Assembly: GCA_014879535.1 (NCBI GenBank)
Contig: JACSRX010000035.1
Location: 19,339 to 83,338, forward strand
Length of the DNA: 64,000 bases
Direction: 5' to 3'
Origin: Chthoniobacterales bacterium
Lineage (GTDB): Bacteria > Verrucomicrobiota > Verrucomicrobiia > Chthoniobacterales > JACTMZ01
Below the pieces are notes generated by a model. That model did not search any database, was not told the origin of the DNA, and worked only from the letters and a program-made list of their open reading frames with translations. The translations under genes and the position numbers were made by a program. Below are positions 16,401-24,483 of the stretch, one piece after another. How positions within the stretch are numbered: the first letter of the stretch is position 1; each line of letters opens with the position of its first letter.

Positions 16401-17860
16401 AACAGCGAAAGGCTTGGAGCGACGCAGTTCTCAGCGCTATCTCGCGGGTCGTCGCCTTCAAACGGGAATCGGCACCTGCAGGCCAATGGCTTGAATTCCT
16501 GCACCGGGTCGGGAACCTCATGGAGTTTAGCCTGTGCGCTGTGGCGCCTCTTGATCGTGGCGTTATCTTAGCGAGAGCGGGACAATTTCAAGAGGCGAGG
16601 AAAGTCTTCAACGAGGCAGGATTGGATGAAGCTAATCTGGACGGGCAACCCGAGGAGTTCCTCGAGACTCTGGCTGAGTGCTTACCATTCCCAAAAAACA
16701 TTGGAGCTCTGGATCGTCTTGGAAAGCACGCACGCATCATACAAGAGTGGGAGTCCAAGCCAGATGTTGTCCAAACATCCTCGGATGTAGCTTTAATCGC
16801 AAACAGCCTCATTCGAGCAAATAGGGAATCTGACGCTATGCCTTTGGCCGTGCGCACAAATCGCGATGATTTAACGCGCAAGTGCGCCGAGAATTTTTTC
16901 AAGCGCGGAGATATTCAAGCAACACGCCGTGCGATGCTCTGCACACTGCTAATGTTGGGGCGCTCCGAGAGGCTAGGAGACATCATCCAGATCACAAAAT
17001 GCAATGTGAATGGCTCCGACGGATCGCAAACGTGGGAAACTGTGTTAGGGGATGCTTTCGCGCCACATCTGGCGAAAGCTTTGGCAGGTGGAGATGCAGT
17101 CGCTGATGATAGAATGGGTCCGAAACTGGTGGGCATGCTGAAGCCAGAATGGGCTAAAGTCGACGCCTCTTCAAAAGCAGAAGTTCATCTGTGGGGAGCC
17201 GCTGTCGAGCGAACAGGCCAGTTCAATGCTGCTATCGAATTCTATGATGGGATTCTTTCGCGGTGCCCCATAGAGGCATCTCATGAGGACCTACGGCAGT
17301 GGATTCGCGGACGGTCTCTCAAGGCGAAGTGGAAGCGCACGCTCAGAATGGACAAAGGGACGGCCGCTTCAGAACGGGTTGGCATTAAGAAGGAATCGGA
17401 GAAATGGAAACTTGAGAGCCCGGAGGCTATGGCTGAGCTTCCTGATCGTGTCAGTTTCCAGAAGGACTTGGAACGGCTAGCAACTGCGTCGTCGCAGGAT
17501 GAACCCAAAGATGAACCCGCCGCAGAGGAGTCGATGTCCACAATGCCGGCTGAGCCTGCAATTGGCGTTCTGGCCGCACCCGCACCTGACAAGATCCAAC
17601 TATTCGGGTTCGACTTCCATATCAACAGGCCAAGAAAGAGACTGACGATCATGAGGCCGCCAAGTGATGACCGAGTGCGAGTTGAACTGGGACAGAAGTC
17701 AGAGTTTTCCTCCGATCTATCGTCCGAGCACGATGGTTACTCAAAATGGACGGTTCCGGACTGGGACATTGAGGTTTCGTTGCTTGCAGACGCACAACGG
17801 CCGCAAGCTGCTGTCAGGTTGCGCAGCCAGTGCTTGGAACTGCGCTTTGACATCACTTAG
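13499..17860 (+). CDS. Giant SF1 (UvrD-like) helicase with toxin-like N-terminus and TPR-like C-terminus
   Basis: A 1453-residue protein. Residues 1-100 (IYVYITENCRENAITYG; later RLIARHI and VVCFLAVLIRGSKDYD) resemble a RelE/ParE-type toxin fold. The helicase core has Walker A GRAGSGKST at about 300, FCDESQDF at 532, AGDPFQTLNP at 569, SHNYRSSKS at 613, IRSKGLEFDRVVLYG at 718 and AASRAKHALFVVD at 769, i.e. the full UvrD/PcrA motif set. Residues about 830-1290 are helical repeats resembling TPR, and the last 150 form a beta-rich domain. The ATG at 13499 is preferred to an upstream frame that is Ser/Pro-rich. Base composition is AT-richer than the phage genes. The architecture recalls large helicase-repeat defence proteins; the precise role is inferred. 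Confidence 0.8.
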   Translation: MAIYVYITENCRENAITYGLQHELERFTARVEKAQSLELFANFPPPYLVKRKFGGDQGRLIARHIRVPGAEEHTVVCFLAVLIRGSKDYDKGFGIDPIGWGDKHLKGLYTNSELEEWLLGRLDKSIPEPPPPSEIESRFLHAVTNAATGEDDWTVAEQKGWVHRVQQQDVVPHLGPLFDALNEVVKNARTGSQTQGIQPAGNSWAIRWSAYPNQKLLVLEDVVPAAERSIPRESQSEESRAEILQSCRRAYLDIVTADQSQWLAIQRDSEGNLALSPEEEEVIDSTRPGNSTAFPLFINGRAGSGKSTVLQYLFADYLMTYIELLDKEQLPNKAKISDNAPWPAQGAVYFTCSKDLLSKARTAVETILRNGAQYWDKSERKDLIARRRSDIDSAFRELRGYLLSLVPEQDRHRFDERNYVSFPRYQRLWTEKFGKDPSAIKQYGSALSWHVIRTHIKGASADDLLDPEEYELLERKQRTVSSADYRLIYDKVWDKWYRRKCEGEHLWDDQDLARYLLENDLALPVFHAIFCDESQDFTSVELQAILRLSIFSKRKLRSDEVSRVPFVFAGDPFQTLNPTGFRWESTKASYFKNFVLALNPWGDQDTSLNYKELSHNYRSSKSIVGLCNLIQAKRAHLFQMKTVKPQEIWSDEDAPLPVYWFRADDNAFWVEFANQKDLVVITPCPEGCEVQYVQDDPFLKSQISIKGDTPENVWSAIRSKGLEFDRVVLYGFGSVEEALRLNRLTASELQEDAASRLPAEYFFNQLYVAASRAKHALFVVDTSDGLKKFWPFAWSQSLDELLSWVPGGIEKWKEHVQQMVEGQVDILRTGQYDAARMAADLEKQGVAAENAFIMRQAAVHYRNAENHIAAEHCQTRALLFEEKFTEAARAFFKQKRWDEGVRAYWMDGVNGRRELGSVGATEPEVQGKLEWRMAEALDKKATDIGLWIDLLDDVVRNARKERAQWPPKQRKAWSDAVLSAISRVVAFKRESAPAGQWLEFLHRVGNLMEFSLCAVAPLDRGVILARAGQFQEARKVFNEAGLDEANLDGQPEEFLETLAECLPFPKNIGALDRLGKHARIIQEWESKPDVVQTSSDVALIANSLIRANRESDAMPLAVRTNRDDLTRKCAENFFKRGDIQATRRAMLCTLLMLGRSERLGDIIQITKCNVNGSDGSQTWETVLGDAFAPHLAKALAGGDAVADDRMGPKLVGMLKPEWAKVDASSKAEVHLWGAAVERTGQFNAAIEFYDGILSRCPIEASHEDLRQWIRGRSLKAKWKRTLRMDKGTAASERVGIKKESEKWKLESPEAMAELPDRVSFQKDLERLATASSQDEPKDEPAAEESMSTMPAEPAIGVLAAPAPDKIQLFGFDFHINRPRKRLTIMRPPSDDRVRVELGQKSEFSSDLSSEHDGYSKWTVPDWDIEVSLLADAQRPQAAVRLRSQCLELRFDIT

Positions 17861-18090
17861 CCGGAACCGTGCAGTTGGGTGTGAAAACGGCCGTGGCGCG
17901 AAGGCGTAACATGCTTTTTATCAGGAGATTGCATGTCAGTTTTCTACTGAATTGCAGTTGGGCTGGCTCAACCAAATGGTGCTCCGATCTCCGCTTTCCC
18001 AAGACTGCCTTGGTCAGAGGGTTCTGCCTCTTTTTCTCGTCGAAGGGCCTGATCCCACTGCATGGTTCCGGCTTAGAGCGAAATCCTGCG

Positions 18091-18112
18091 CCAGAGACCT
18101 GATGGTCTCTGG
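18091..18112. other. Perfect 9-bp hairpin in the gap after the helicase gene
   Basis: CCAGAGACC, loop TGAT, GGTCTCTGG. The surrounding gap 17861-18192 (332 bases) holds no convincing gene. The hairpin has no following T run, so it is a poor intrinsic terminator; it may be a processing site or a regulator binding site. Nothing else was seen in the gap apart from a TTTTTATCAGGAG stretch at about 17914. Confidence 0.4.
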
Positions 18113-18192
18113 AGATTGCGTTGCCATTGCCAGCTTCACCTTGCTGCCGATCTCCCTTGACCAACGGTGATCGCCTGCCGCCAAATCTTCGT

Positions 18193-18654
18193 ATGACCGA
18201 AGTAGCCGCTTACTCGGAGGAGTGGATGGAAAGCGTCTGCGGTGCGGTGTGGAGGGCTAGAAACTTGCGCCAGTCGATCACCTTGGCGGCCGCCCTGCTC
18301 ACGGAATTGCTCGAGTCGGAGATCGAACGGGAGGGCTGGGACTCCGCATGGAAGGGCAACTTGGCAGCGTTTTGCGCGATGATGAGCGAGCAATCAGCAG
18401 AAACCTCCGATGGATGGACGGACGAAGACCAAGAGACTGATGAGTGGGCTTGGTCGTGCGCCGAGGAGATCATGGACCTTTACGGGCGGCTGTCTGGGCT
18501 GTCGGACTGGGACCTCTTCGCCGATTCCTGCCTGAGTTTGGATATCGGCGAAGAAGTCACGGACAAGGAGGAGTTCGTTCGCTGGGCCTACTCTCTCTCG
18601 GTCGCCTACGTCCACGGGTATGTGACGCAGAATGACAGTCGGGCTCATCCATGA
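18193..18654 (+). CDS. Acidic hypothetical protein (153 aa)
   Basis: Begins MTEVAAYSEEWMESVCGAVW and is helical and strongly acidic throughout (for example TDEDQETDEWAWSCAEEI), with many Trp. No family recognised. It lies between the giant helicase and the protein kinase, all rightward, and ends 114 bases before the kinase. Small acidic proteins in such positions may be kinase substrates, inhibitors or DNA mimics, but nothing here proves it. The frame upstream of 18193 is not protein-like. Confidence 0.55.
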   Translation: MTEVAAYSEEWMESVCGAVWRARNLRQSITLAAALLTELLESEIEREGWDSAWKGNLAAFCAMMSEQSAETSDGWTDEDQETDEWAWSCAEEIMDLYGRLSGLSDWDLFADSCLSLDIGEEVTDKEEFVRWAYSLSVAYVHGYVTQNDSRAHP

Positions 18655-18768
18655 AGTCGACCGAACCGATGCTGGCAGCCCTAGCGGACGTACGTTGCAT
18701 TGCACCGACACAGTTCATCCTTGTTAGTGGTGCGCTCTATTGAGTCGCTTGTGTGTTACACCTTGCAG

Positions 18769-19563
18769 ATGCAGAAATATCACCCTGGCCTCCGTATTGC
18801 TGAACTCACGCTTGTTCGCCTACTCGCTCGCGGCGGTATGAGCCAAGTCTGGCAGGCATCGAGGAACTCCGAATCCGTAGTTCTGAAAATTTTCTGCAGG
18901 GATGACAATTGGAACGCCGCCGAGTGCGAGGAATGCCAGCGATACTTCGAGAATGAAGCACAATGGCTGATGAAATTGCGACATCCCTCGCTTGTGCGCG
19001 GACTCGGCAGCCTCGGAACTCAGTCGCCGCCCATAACCATGATCGAATTTATCGAAGGAGAGAGTTTGCGAACGTGGATGGATGGCAATACCGGAAGGCG
19101 CTCTCTTGCGCTATTTCAGCGCCTCGCTCGCGGCGTGACCGAAGCGGTCAAATACATTCACGAACAATGCCTAATGCACCGCGATGTCAAACCGAGCAAT
19201 GTCATGGTTACGCCCGCACTAAGCACGCGACTGATTGACCTACAATTTGTTCGTGAGAGTCCGCCGACTTTTCAGGCTTTGGATCGGCCAATGAGTACAG
19301 GAATTGGTGCTTGGGCCTTCGCGGCCCCCGAACTGATAGACGGTCTCGAAATGCGCTACGATGCACGCGTGGACATCTATTCACTCGGCGCATTGTTGAT
19401 TGAGCTTCTCACCGGTCGGCCGCCGCGCCGCCTGCCGCCGATCGCCTGCCGAAGCGACGTCCCGCATGCCCTCTCATCCCTACTTTGGGAGATGGTTGAC
19501 GAGCGTCCAGAAAATCGCCCCGGGTGGGGAGATATCGCGCCTATTCTTCTCCCTTTGGAGTAA
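18769..19563 (+). CDS. Serine/threonine protein kinase
   Basis: A 264-residue Hanks-type kinase domain without membrane or sensor domains. Visible elements: glycine-rich loop LLARGGMSQVWQA at 16-28, Lys in SVVLKIF near 37, catalytic loop MHRDVKPSNVMV near 136-147, metal-binding Asp in RLIDLQFV near 155 (DLQ replaces DFG), the AAPEL motif near 183-187 and the DIYSLGALLIELLTG helix. It should bind ATP, though the altered DFG may affect regulation. Its stop overlaps the convergent UvrA-like gene stop by 23 bases. As a stand-alone cytoplasmic kinase in a cargo island it may take part in phage defence; that is inference. Confidence 0.82.
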   Translation: MQKYHPGLRIAELTLVRLLARGGMSQVWQASRNSESVVLKIFCRDDNWNAAECEECQRYFENEAQWLMKLRHPSLVRGLGSLGTQSPPITMIEFIEGESLRTWMDGNTGRRSLALFQRLARGVTEAVKYIHEQCLMHRDVKPSNVMVTPALSTRLIDLQFVRESPPTFQALDRPMSTGIGAWAFAAPELIDGLEMRYDARVDIYSLGALLIELLTGRPPRRLPPIACRSDVPHALSSLLWEMVDERPENRPGWGDIAPILLPLE

Positions 19564-22500
19564 GGGAAATGAGCTTCATACTGATTCGCTCCACAAGATT
19601 TCGCGCCCTGGCATGTTTTGCGGTGGAGATGAGAGCCAGTCCTGTGAGCGGTGCTGTCTGTGCAAGAGCAACCATCAACTGATCGCGGTCCGTCGTCGGC
19701 ACATCGAAGAAGCGATCGTTTGCCCGAAGTTTCCCCAGCCCAAGCGCAACCGCCGCATTCAGCGAGAGCGAAGGGCACGTGAGCTTCGACTGCCATTCTG
19801 TGAGAGGCATGGAGCGCCAGATCTCGCGGAATGTGCGCCGCTGCAACTCCAGGCATCCGGCTTCCCAGCCCATCCCAGTGCCCTCGCAAGCTGGGCATAA
19901 AAGCTCGCGGAAGCCATCCTTGAGCCGTTGCTTGTGCTTCAGATCCGCAATTCGGCCCAAAGAGAGATAGACGTAGTCATGCAGACCGCGCCATGAGTAG
20001 TGATCCTGCTCCCGGTCTATCCTTCGTGCAGACGGCTTATGGAAATGGCGCCACGGAATTCCGTGCTCGAACAGTAAGCGTGTCCGCGTATCCATTCGCG
20101 CCGGTGCTTGACGAAAGTCCGCGACTTGCTGCTTTGCGAAGAACTCGGACTCAGGAATGATGCGTGAACGACGGAGAGATCTGATGCCTTCCAACACTGC
20201 CGGGTTCCAAAACTTGTCGTCCGCAATGCCCTTGCGCTCATCCGCAACGATCAGTCCCCAAGGGTAGGCGGGGAGTCGGCCAGTTCCCACGCACTGGGCG
20301 CAACGTCCCTGCGGGGAGTGCCAATCTCCGACAAACGGTGCGCTGAGGCTCAGCCCGATGGCAGTAGAAGAAACGAACCGCGTAGCGAGGATGCTACCCT
20401 CATCATCGAGAATGCGCACGACCCCTTGACTCCATCGGAGTGCGGTTGCGCGGAGCACTTGAGGCATACCGACGCCACAGACAACGACACATTCGGTGAG
20501 GTCTTTTGCGGATGCAATCTTGGCGGGTAAATCGCGCAGCGGTGTGTGGCCTTGGCAGGTAAGAGCCTCGCGAAAACCGAGTTTTAGGAGCGCTCGCACT
20601 GCCGTCACTAGGTCTCCCGGTGTGGCAAGTCCAAGCCGCAGTTGCGGAGCCACGGGCGAGAATCCGAAACTGTGGCCTTCCGCAGCTGCAGCTAGCGCGT
20701 CGCTGTTCGGTAAAGGCGATACCTGAGCAGGAAGCGTCGCAGTGCATTGTGCCCGCGCCCACGGAAGCAAATCGAGCAACTCTCCGATTCGAGCATCTTT
20801 CGGAATCCTATCGGCGTTAAGCCGCACCGCAGGCCGCAGCGGTCCGACAAGATCAACTTCATCGCGTATCTCTGAGCGTGCTGCGAGGCACTCGAATACG
20901 TCGGCGCAGCGTTCCCACGCGACGCTCTCCGCGGTTGGGGGCGACCGGCGTTGGTCGGTTGTGACCGGCTTGCGCGTTCGGTTTCGCCACGCAGTCGCAG
21001 TAGGTGTTGCAGCCTTTGCCAGTTCAACGGACGTGCCTTCAAAAATTACTTGCCCGCCGGCCGGACCGCCGCCGGGTCCAAACTCCACGATCCAGTCTGC
21101 AAGCGGCAATAGTTCGAGCTTGTGCTCCAAAACAATAGCTGTGTGACCATGCTCGCACGTTAGATTGTGGATGCGTTCAAACACACGCGCAGCATCGGAG
21201 ACGCTGAGACCAGCAGTTGGCTCGTCTAGCACAAGAAGGCCGGCGCCTTCACTTCGTTCTAGTCGAGCCAGAAACCGAGCAAGTGCAAGGCGCTGGCGCT
21301 CGCCCGCTGACAGTGTTGGAGTCGCGCGGCCTAAGGCAAGGTGGCCGAGGCCCAGATCTATGAGTGCCGCGAGCTTTTCCCTCCCCGCTGCGTCGAAAGC
21401 AGGGTGTGGATGTTCGGCCAGCGTGGCCACAGGTATATCGAGTAGCTCCGCGATTCCACATCCTTCACTACGGACCAACAGCGCTCCTCCGGCCAGCCGC
21501 GTCCCATCGCAAACATGGCAACGCGCGTCAGTCTCCGCGCCAAAGCCGTCTTGCGCCACTCCACTGCCACCGCAGGACGGACAAGCGCCTGTCGAATTGA
21601 ACGAAAAGTCGCCCGCGTCCAGACCCAGAGCTTCCGAATCTGGTTGTGCTGCAAAGTGCTTTCGTAACGGATCAAGAATCTCCAGCACTGTGGCCACAAC
21701 GCTGCGACGGTTTTGACCAGCGAGTTTTTGTCCAACAACTTCTACAAAGCGAATGCTCGGCGGCATCCTCAATCTGCAAATTGGCGATTCGCCAGCACCT
21801 TCAAGCATTCCACGCGCCGCCGGAACCAACGCGCGGAGAACTGCTGAGGATTTTCCAGCACCTGACACCCCAACCACCGCGGTGAGTTGTGAGACTGGCA
21901 GACGAAACTCGGCGTTTTGAATATTGTGTAGCGATAGGCGCTTCACTTCAAGAAACCTGCGTGCCGCCGAGCGCCTGCTCGATCCTGTGATCTCCGATGC
22001 ACGTTCGCGCGGAGCATCGACGGCAGGACCGTCGTACACGACTCGCCCGCCCGCGCTCCCGCCCCCGGGACCAAGCGTAATGAGGTGATCAGCATGTCGC
22101 AGAAGCAGCGGTTGGTGTTCGACCAGAATGACGGTGTTTTCATCGCGGACGACGGACCGAAGGATCGCTGCGAGGCCGCCGATATCCTGCGCGTGCAAAC
22201 CGCGCGACGGTTCATCGAGAATGTAGCAAGCGTCGCGCATTCTTAACGCGAGGCCAAGACCGAGCTTTAACCGCTGTGCTTCGCCCCCACTCAGCGTCGA
22301 GGTCGCGCGGCTGAGTGGCAGATGTCCGAGGTTTAGATGTTCATAAGCCGTTATCAGCGTAACGATTGAGCGCACAAGATCCCCTTCGCCGCTTCGGGCA
22401 GACGCCTGATGCGGTTCGAAGACTCCGCGCAGTTCACCAAGGCTGCGCCGTGAGACTAACTCCGCGAGGCCGTAGTCACGCCACTGGCAGGCTCGGGCGG

Positions 22501-23740
22501 ATTTGTTGAAGCGACTTCCACCACAATCGGGGCAGGGCATCTCAGCAACCCACTGCTGGAATATCTTTGCTGCGGGCCCAGTGGAGCGAATACGCGTGAG
22601 GATCAGCGGAACGATTCCGGCGAAGGGGCGTTTCGCACTTCGTAATCTTGCTTCTCCTCGCGGCAATTCAGGGATTGGCTCAGTGCCGGAGCCGTGCATC
22701 ACGATTCTCCTCAGTTCTGGCGAAAGGCGCACCCACGAGATATCAGTTGGGACATTGCGCAGGCGAAGAAGGCCGCGCAAAACATCGTCGAGCACACCCA
22801 GATGGGTGAACCGTCCGGCAGAGTTCTGCGCTAGGTTCAGACCACCATCAAGCAACGGAGCTTCAGCGGAGCGAATGAGTGCCTGTTCGCTGATACCTTG
22901 TGTCACGCCCAAACCCGCGCACGCCGGGCATTGGCCTCCACCTAGTCCTGCCACATTGAATGAGAAGAGACGGCGACCCAGCGGTTCGTAGGGTGCGGGA
23001 TCATCCGGCGCAAGACGATGCACCCCAGCCTCGATGAAGGTATTGGCGATGACCCAGAGACATCCTTCCAATTGTGGCGGAACAAGGCGGGAGGCGTCGT
23101 CAGCAGAAGCAACCTTGATCCGTGTGCGCGGCTCGGCAATCCACCAACGCGCCGGCAATTTTGACTTGCTTGACGTTCGCGTGGCTGCCGCCCAACTGGT
23201 GCGCCGCTCACGGTAATAGAATGTTCCGTTTGGTAGCCGCCCAGCGGAACCAATTGCGAGATCAGAACGTGCGTCCGCGAGCGTGATCGTTTGTCCTTCA
23301 TGGTGACGATGGAACCATTCTGCAAGGTTGAGGTCATTGACCGGCACAACCGCTTCTCCACCTGGCGAGCGCGATTGTCCATGGTGCAGGAAAAGACCAG
23401 CCAGCAGATCTAGTAATCCAGTGTAGCTCGCGACGGTCGAGCGGCTCTGACCGCGTAACGGCTCTTGCGGAAGTTCGATGCAAGGAGGCAAGCCATTCAC
23501 CGCATCGACAGCAGGTTCGTAGGAAGGTGCCAGCGCATGCGGCTCACCGCGGAGACGCCCAAGCCGTCTGCGGGCAAGCCGCGCAATGATGTGATGCGCA
23601 AGCGTCGATTTTCCGGCCCCGGACACCCCGGCCAGTGCGACAAGCTGCCGGGCCGGCAGAGAAAGCGTCAGATTCTGAAGATTGTTTTCGCGCGCACCCG
23701 TGATACGGATTACGTCCGATGCTATGCGCTGTTGGTCCAT
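19541..23740 (-). CDS. Giant UvrA-like ABC ATPase with extra C-terminal region
   Basis: A 1399-residue protein with two UvrA-type ABC ATPase halves: Walker A GVSGAGKST at 38-46 and signature TLSGGEAQRL near 483; Walker A GVSGAGKSS near 628, signature TLSAGERQRL near 810 and LVLDEPTAGLS near 838. Zinc-type pairs are CPAC (272), CPDC (407) and CPSC...CHVC (725-744). UvrA normally ends near 940-970; here about 500 further residues follow, containing another CAQC (near 1145) and CPAC (near 1283) but no Walker A. UvrA paralogues of this kind are often self-resistance proteins for DNA-damaging natural products. It is the last gene of a leftward cluster with a methyltransferase, a dioxygenase and a GRDP-like protein. 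Start chosen at the ATG before the first ABC strand. Confidence 0.82.
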   Translation of the reverse strand: MDQQRIASDVIRITGARENNLQNLTLSLPARQLVALAGVSGAGKSTLAHHIIARLARRRLGRLRGEPHALAPSYEPAVDAVNGLPPCIELPQEPLRGQSRSTVASYTGLLDLLAGLFLHHGQSRSPGGEAVVPVNDLNLAEWFHRHHEGQTITLADARSDLAIGSAGRLPNGTFYYRERRTSWAAATRTSSKSKLPARWWIAEPRTRIKVASADDASRLVPPQLEGCLWVIANTFIEAGVHRLAPDDPAPYEPLGRRLFSFNVAGLGGGQCPACAGLGVTQGISEQALIRSAEAPLLDGGLNLAQNSAGRFTHLGVLDDVLRGLLRLRNVPTDISWVRLSPELRRIVMHGSGTEPIPELPRGEARLRSAKRPFAGIVPLILTRIRSTGPAAKIFQQWVAEMPCPDCGGSRFNKSARACQWRDYGLAELVSRRSLGELRGVFEPHQASARSGEGDLVRSIVTLITAYEHLNLGHLPLSRATSTLSGGEAQRLKLGLGLALRMRDACYILDEPSRGLHAQDIGGLAAILRSVVRDENTVILVEHQPLLLRHADHLITLGPGGGSAGGRVVYDGPAVDAPRERASEITGSSRRSAARRFLEVKRLSLHNIQNAEFRLPVSQLTAVVGVSGAGKSSAVLRALVPAARGMLEGAGESPICRLRMPPSIRFVEVVGQKLAGQNRRSVVATVLEILDPLRKHFAAQPDSEALGLDAGDFSFNSTGACPSCGGSGVAQDGFGAETDARCHVCDGTRLAGGALLVRSEGCGIAELLDIPVATLAEHPHPAFDAAGREKLAALIDLGLGHLALGRATPTLSAGERQRLALARFLARLERSEGAGLLVLDEPTAGLSVSDAARVFERIHNLTCEHGHTAIVLEHKLELLPLADWIVEFGPGGGPAGGQVIFEGTSVELAKAATPTATAWRNRTRKPVTTDQRRSPPTAESVAWERCADVFECLAARSEIRDEVDLVGPLRPAVRLNADRIPKDARIGELLDLLPWARAQCTATLPAQVSPLPNSDALAAAAEGHSFGFSPVAPQLRLGLATPGDLVTAVRALLKLGFREALTCQGHTPLRDLPAKIASAKDLTECVVVCGVGMPQVLRATALRWSQGVVRILDDEGSILATRFVSSTAIGLSLSAPFVGDWHSPQGRCAQCVGTGRLPAYPWGLIVADERKGIADDKFWNPAVLEGIRSLRRSRIIPESEFFAKQQVADFRQAPARMDTRTRLLFEHGIPWRHFHKPSARRIDREQDHYSWRGLHDYVYLSLGRIADLKHKQRLKDGFRELLCPACEGTGMGWEAGCLELQRRTFREIWRSMPLTEWQSKLTCPSLSLNAAVALGLGKLRANDRFFDVPTTDRDQLMVALAQTAPLTGLALISTAKHARARNLVERISMKLISLTPKGEE

Positions 23741-23750
23741 GCCATACTCA

Positions 23751-24464
23751 TTAGCGGGAGTGCTCCCGCTCAGACAGGGTGCGCCACTCTTCGTCGCGTC
23801 GGAAATAGAAGAGCATCTTGTGCTCGTAAGTCGTCTCAACGAGTCGCGATAGACTCTGAGCCCGGCGCCGAGTGAATTCCGGATGGAAGATGTTGAAATA
23901 GTCCACAGGAAGTCGCTTTAGGCCGACCTCAAAACCGGCGGCGTAAAAGATGCTGGCGACCTGATCAAGCGAATAGTCGAATGGCCGCTGTCCTTCTTCT
24001 TGCAGTAGTTGTCGGCGGTGTGGCCAGAGGGGGTTCTCTATGTGGCAGCCCATCGTCGCGTAATACTCGCCCCTGTCCTTCAACACTCGATAGAGGGTGC
24101 TAGCCAGTGTTGGCAAGTCTTCAATCATCCAAAACACTTCCTGACTGAAGATGAAGTCGAAGTGCTGCTCTAAGCCGTTGAGCGCGTCTGGTGTGGAATA
24201 ATCGAGCGGCTCGCCTTCGCGGCGCTCCTCTCTAGCTTTTGCAAGCATTTCGGTATCCACATCTACTCCAAGCCCCTTCGCTATCGGACGCATTTGATGC
24301 AAAAGCCGGAGGAATCCGCCACGGCCACAACCATAATCGAGCACTACCTCGCGCCCGGTGTGCGGCGGGATAATCTCGCGGATCATCGCAGTCCAAAATG
24401 TGATGTTGCCGCCTTCGATTCCGATGTCGTAGGCGTCGTAGAGGTGCCAAGGTTTTTCAGTCAT
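23751..24464 (-). CDS. SAM-dependent class I methyltransferase
   Basis: A 237-residue Rossmann-fold methyltransferase. Motif I is VVLDYGCGRGGFLRLL near 41-56, the acidic loop GLGVDVDTEMLAKA near 64-77, and motif IV FDFIFSQEVFWMIED near 103-117. Substrate unknown; the family includes small-molecule, peptide and protein O/N/C-methyltransferases. It ends 11 bases before the UvrA-like gene and starts 20 bases after the dioxygenase, so the four leftward genes form one operon. A longer start at 24494 would overlap the upstream stop; the ATG at 24464 is preferred. Confidence 0.85.
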   Translation of the reverse strand: MTEKPWHLYDAYDIGIEGGNITFWTAMIREIIPPHTGREVVLDYGCGRGGFLRLLHQMRPIAKGLGVDVDTEMLAKAREERREGEPLDYSTPDALNGLEQHFDFIFSQEVFWMIEDLPTLASTLYRVLKDRGEYYATMGCHIENPLWPHRRQLLQEEGQRPFDYSLDQVASIFYAAGFEVGLKRLPVDYFNIFHPEFTRRRAQSLSRLVETTYEHKMLFYFRRDEEWRTLSEREHSR

Positions 24465-24483
24465 TTTCTGGGAAAGTAGAGCG

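Noticed and set aside
18091..18112. Intrinsic terminator after the helicase gene
   Set aside because: The hairpin is perfect but is followed by AGATTGCG rather than a T tract, so it is reported only as a hairpin.
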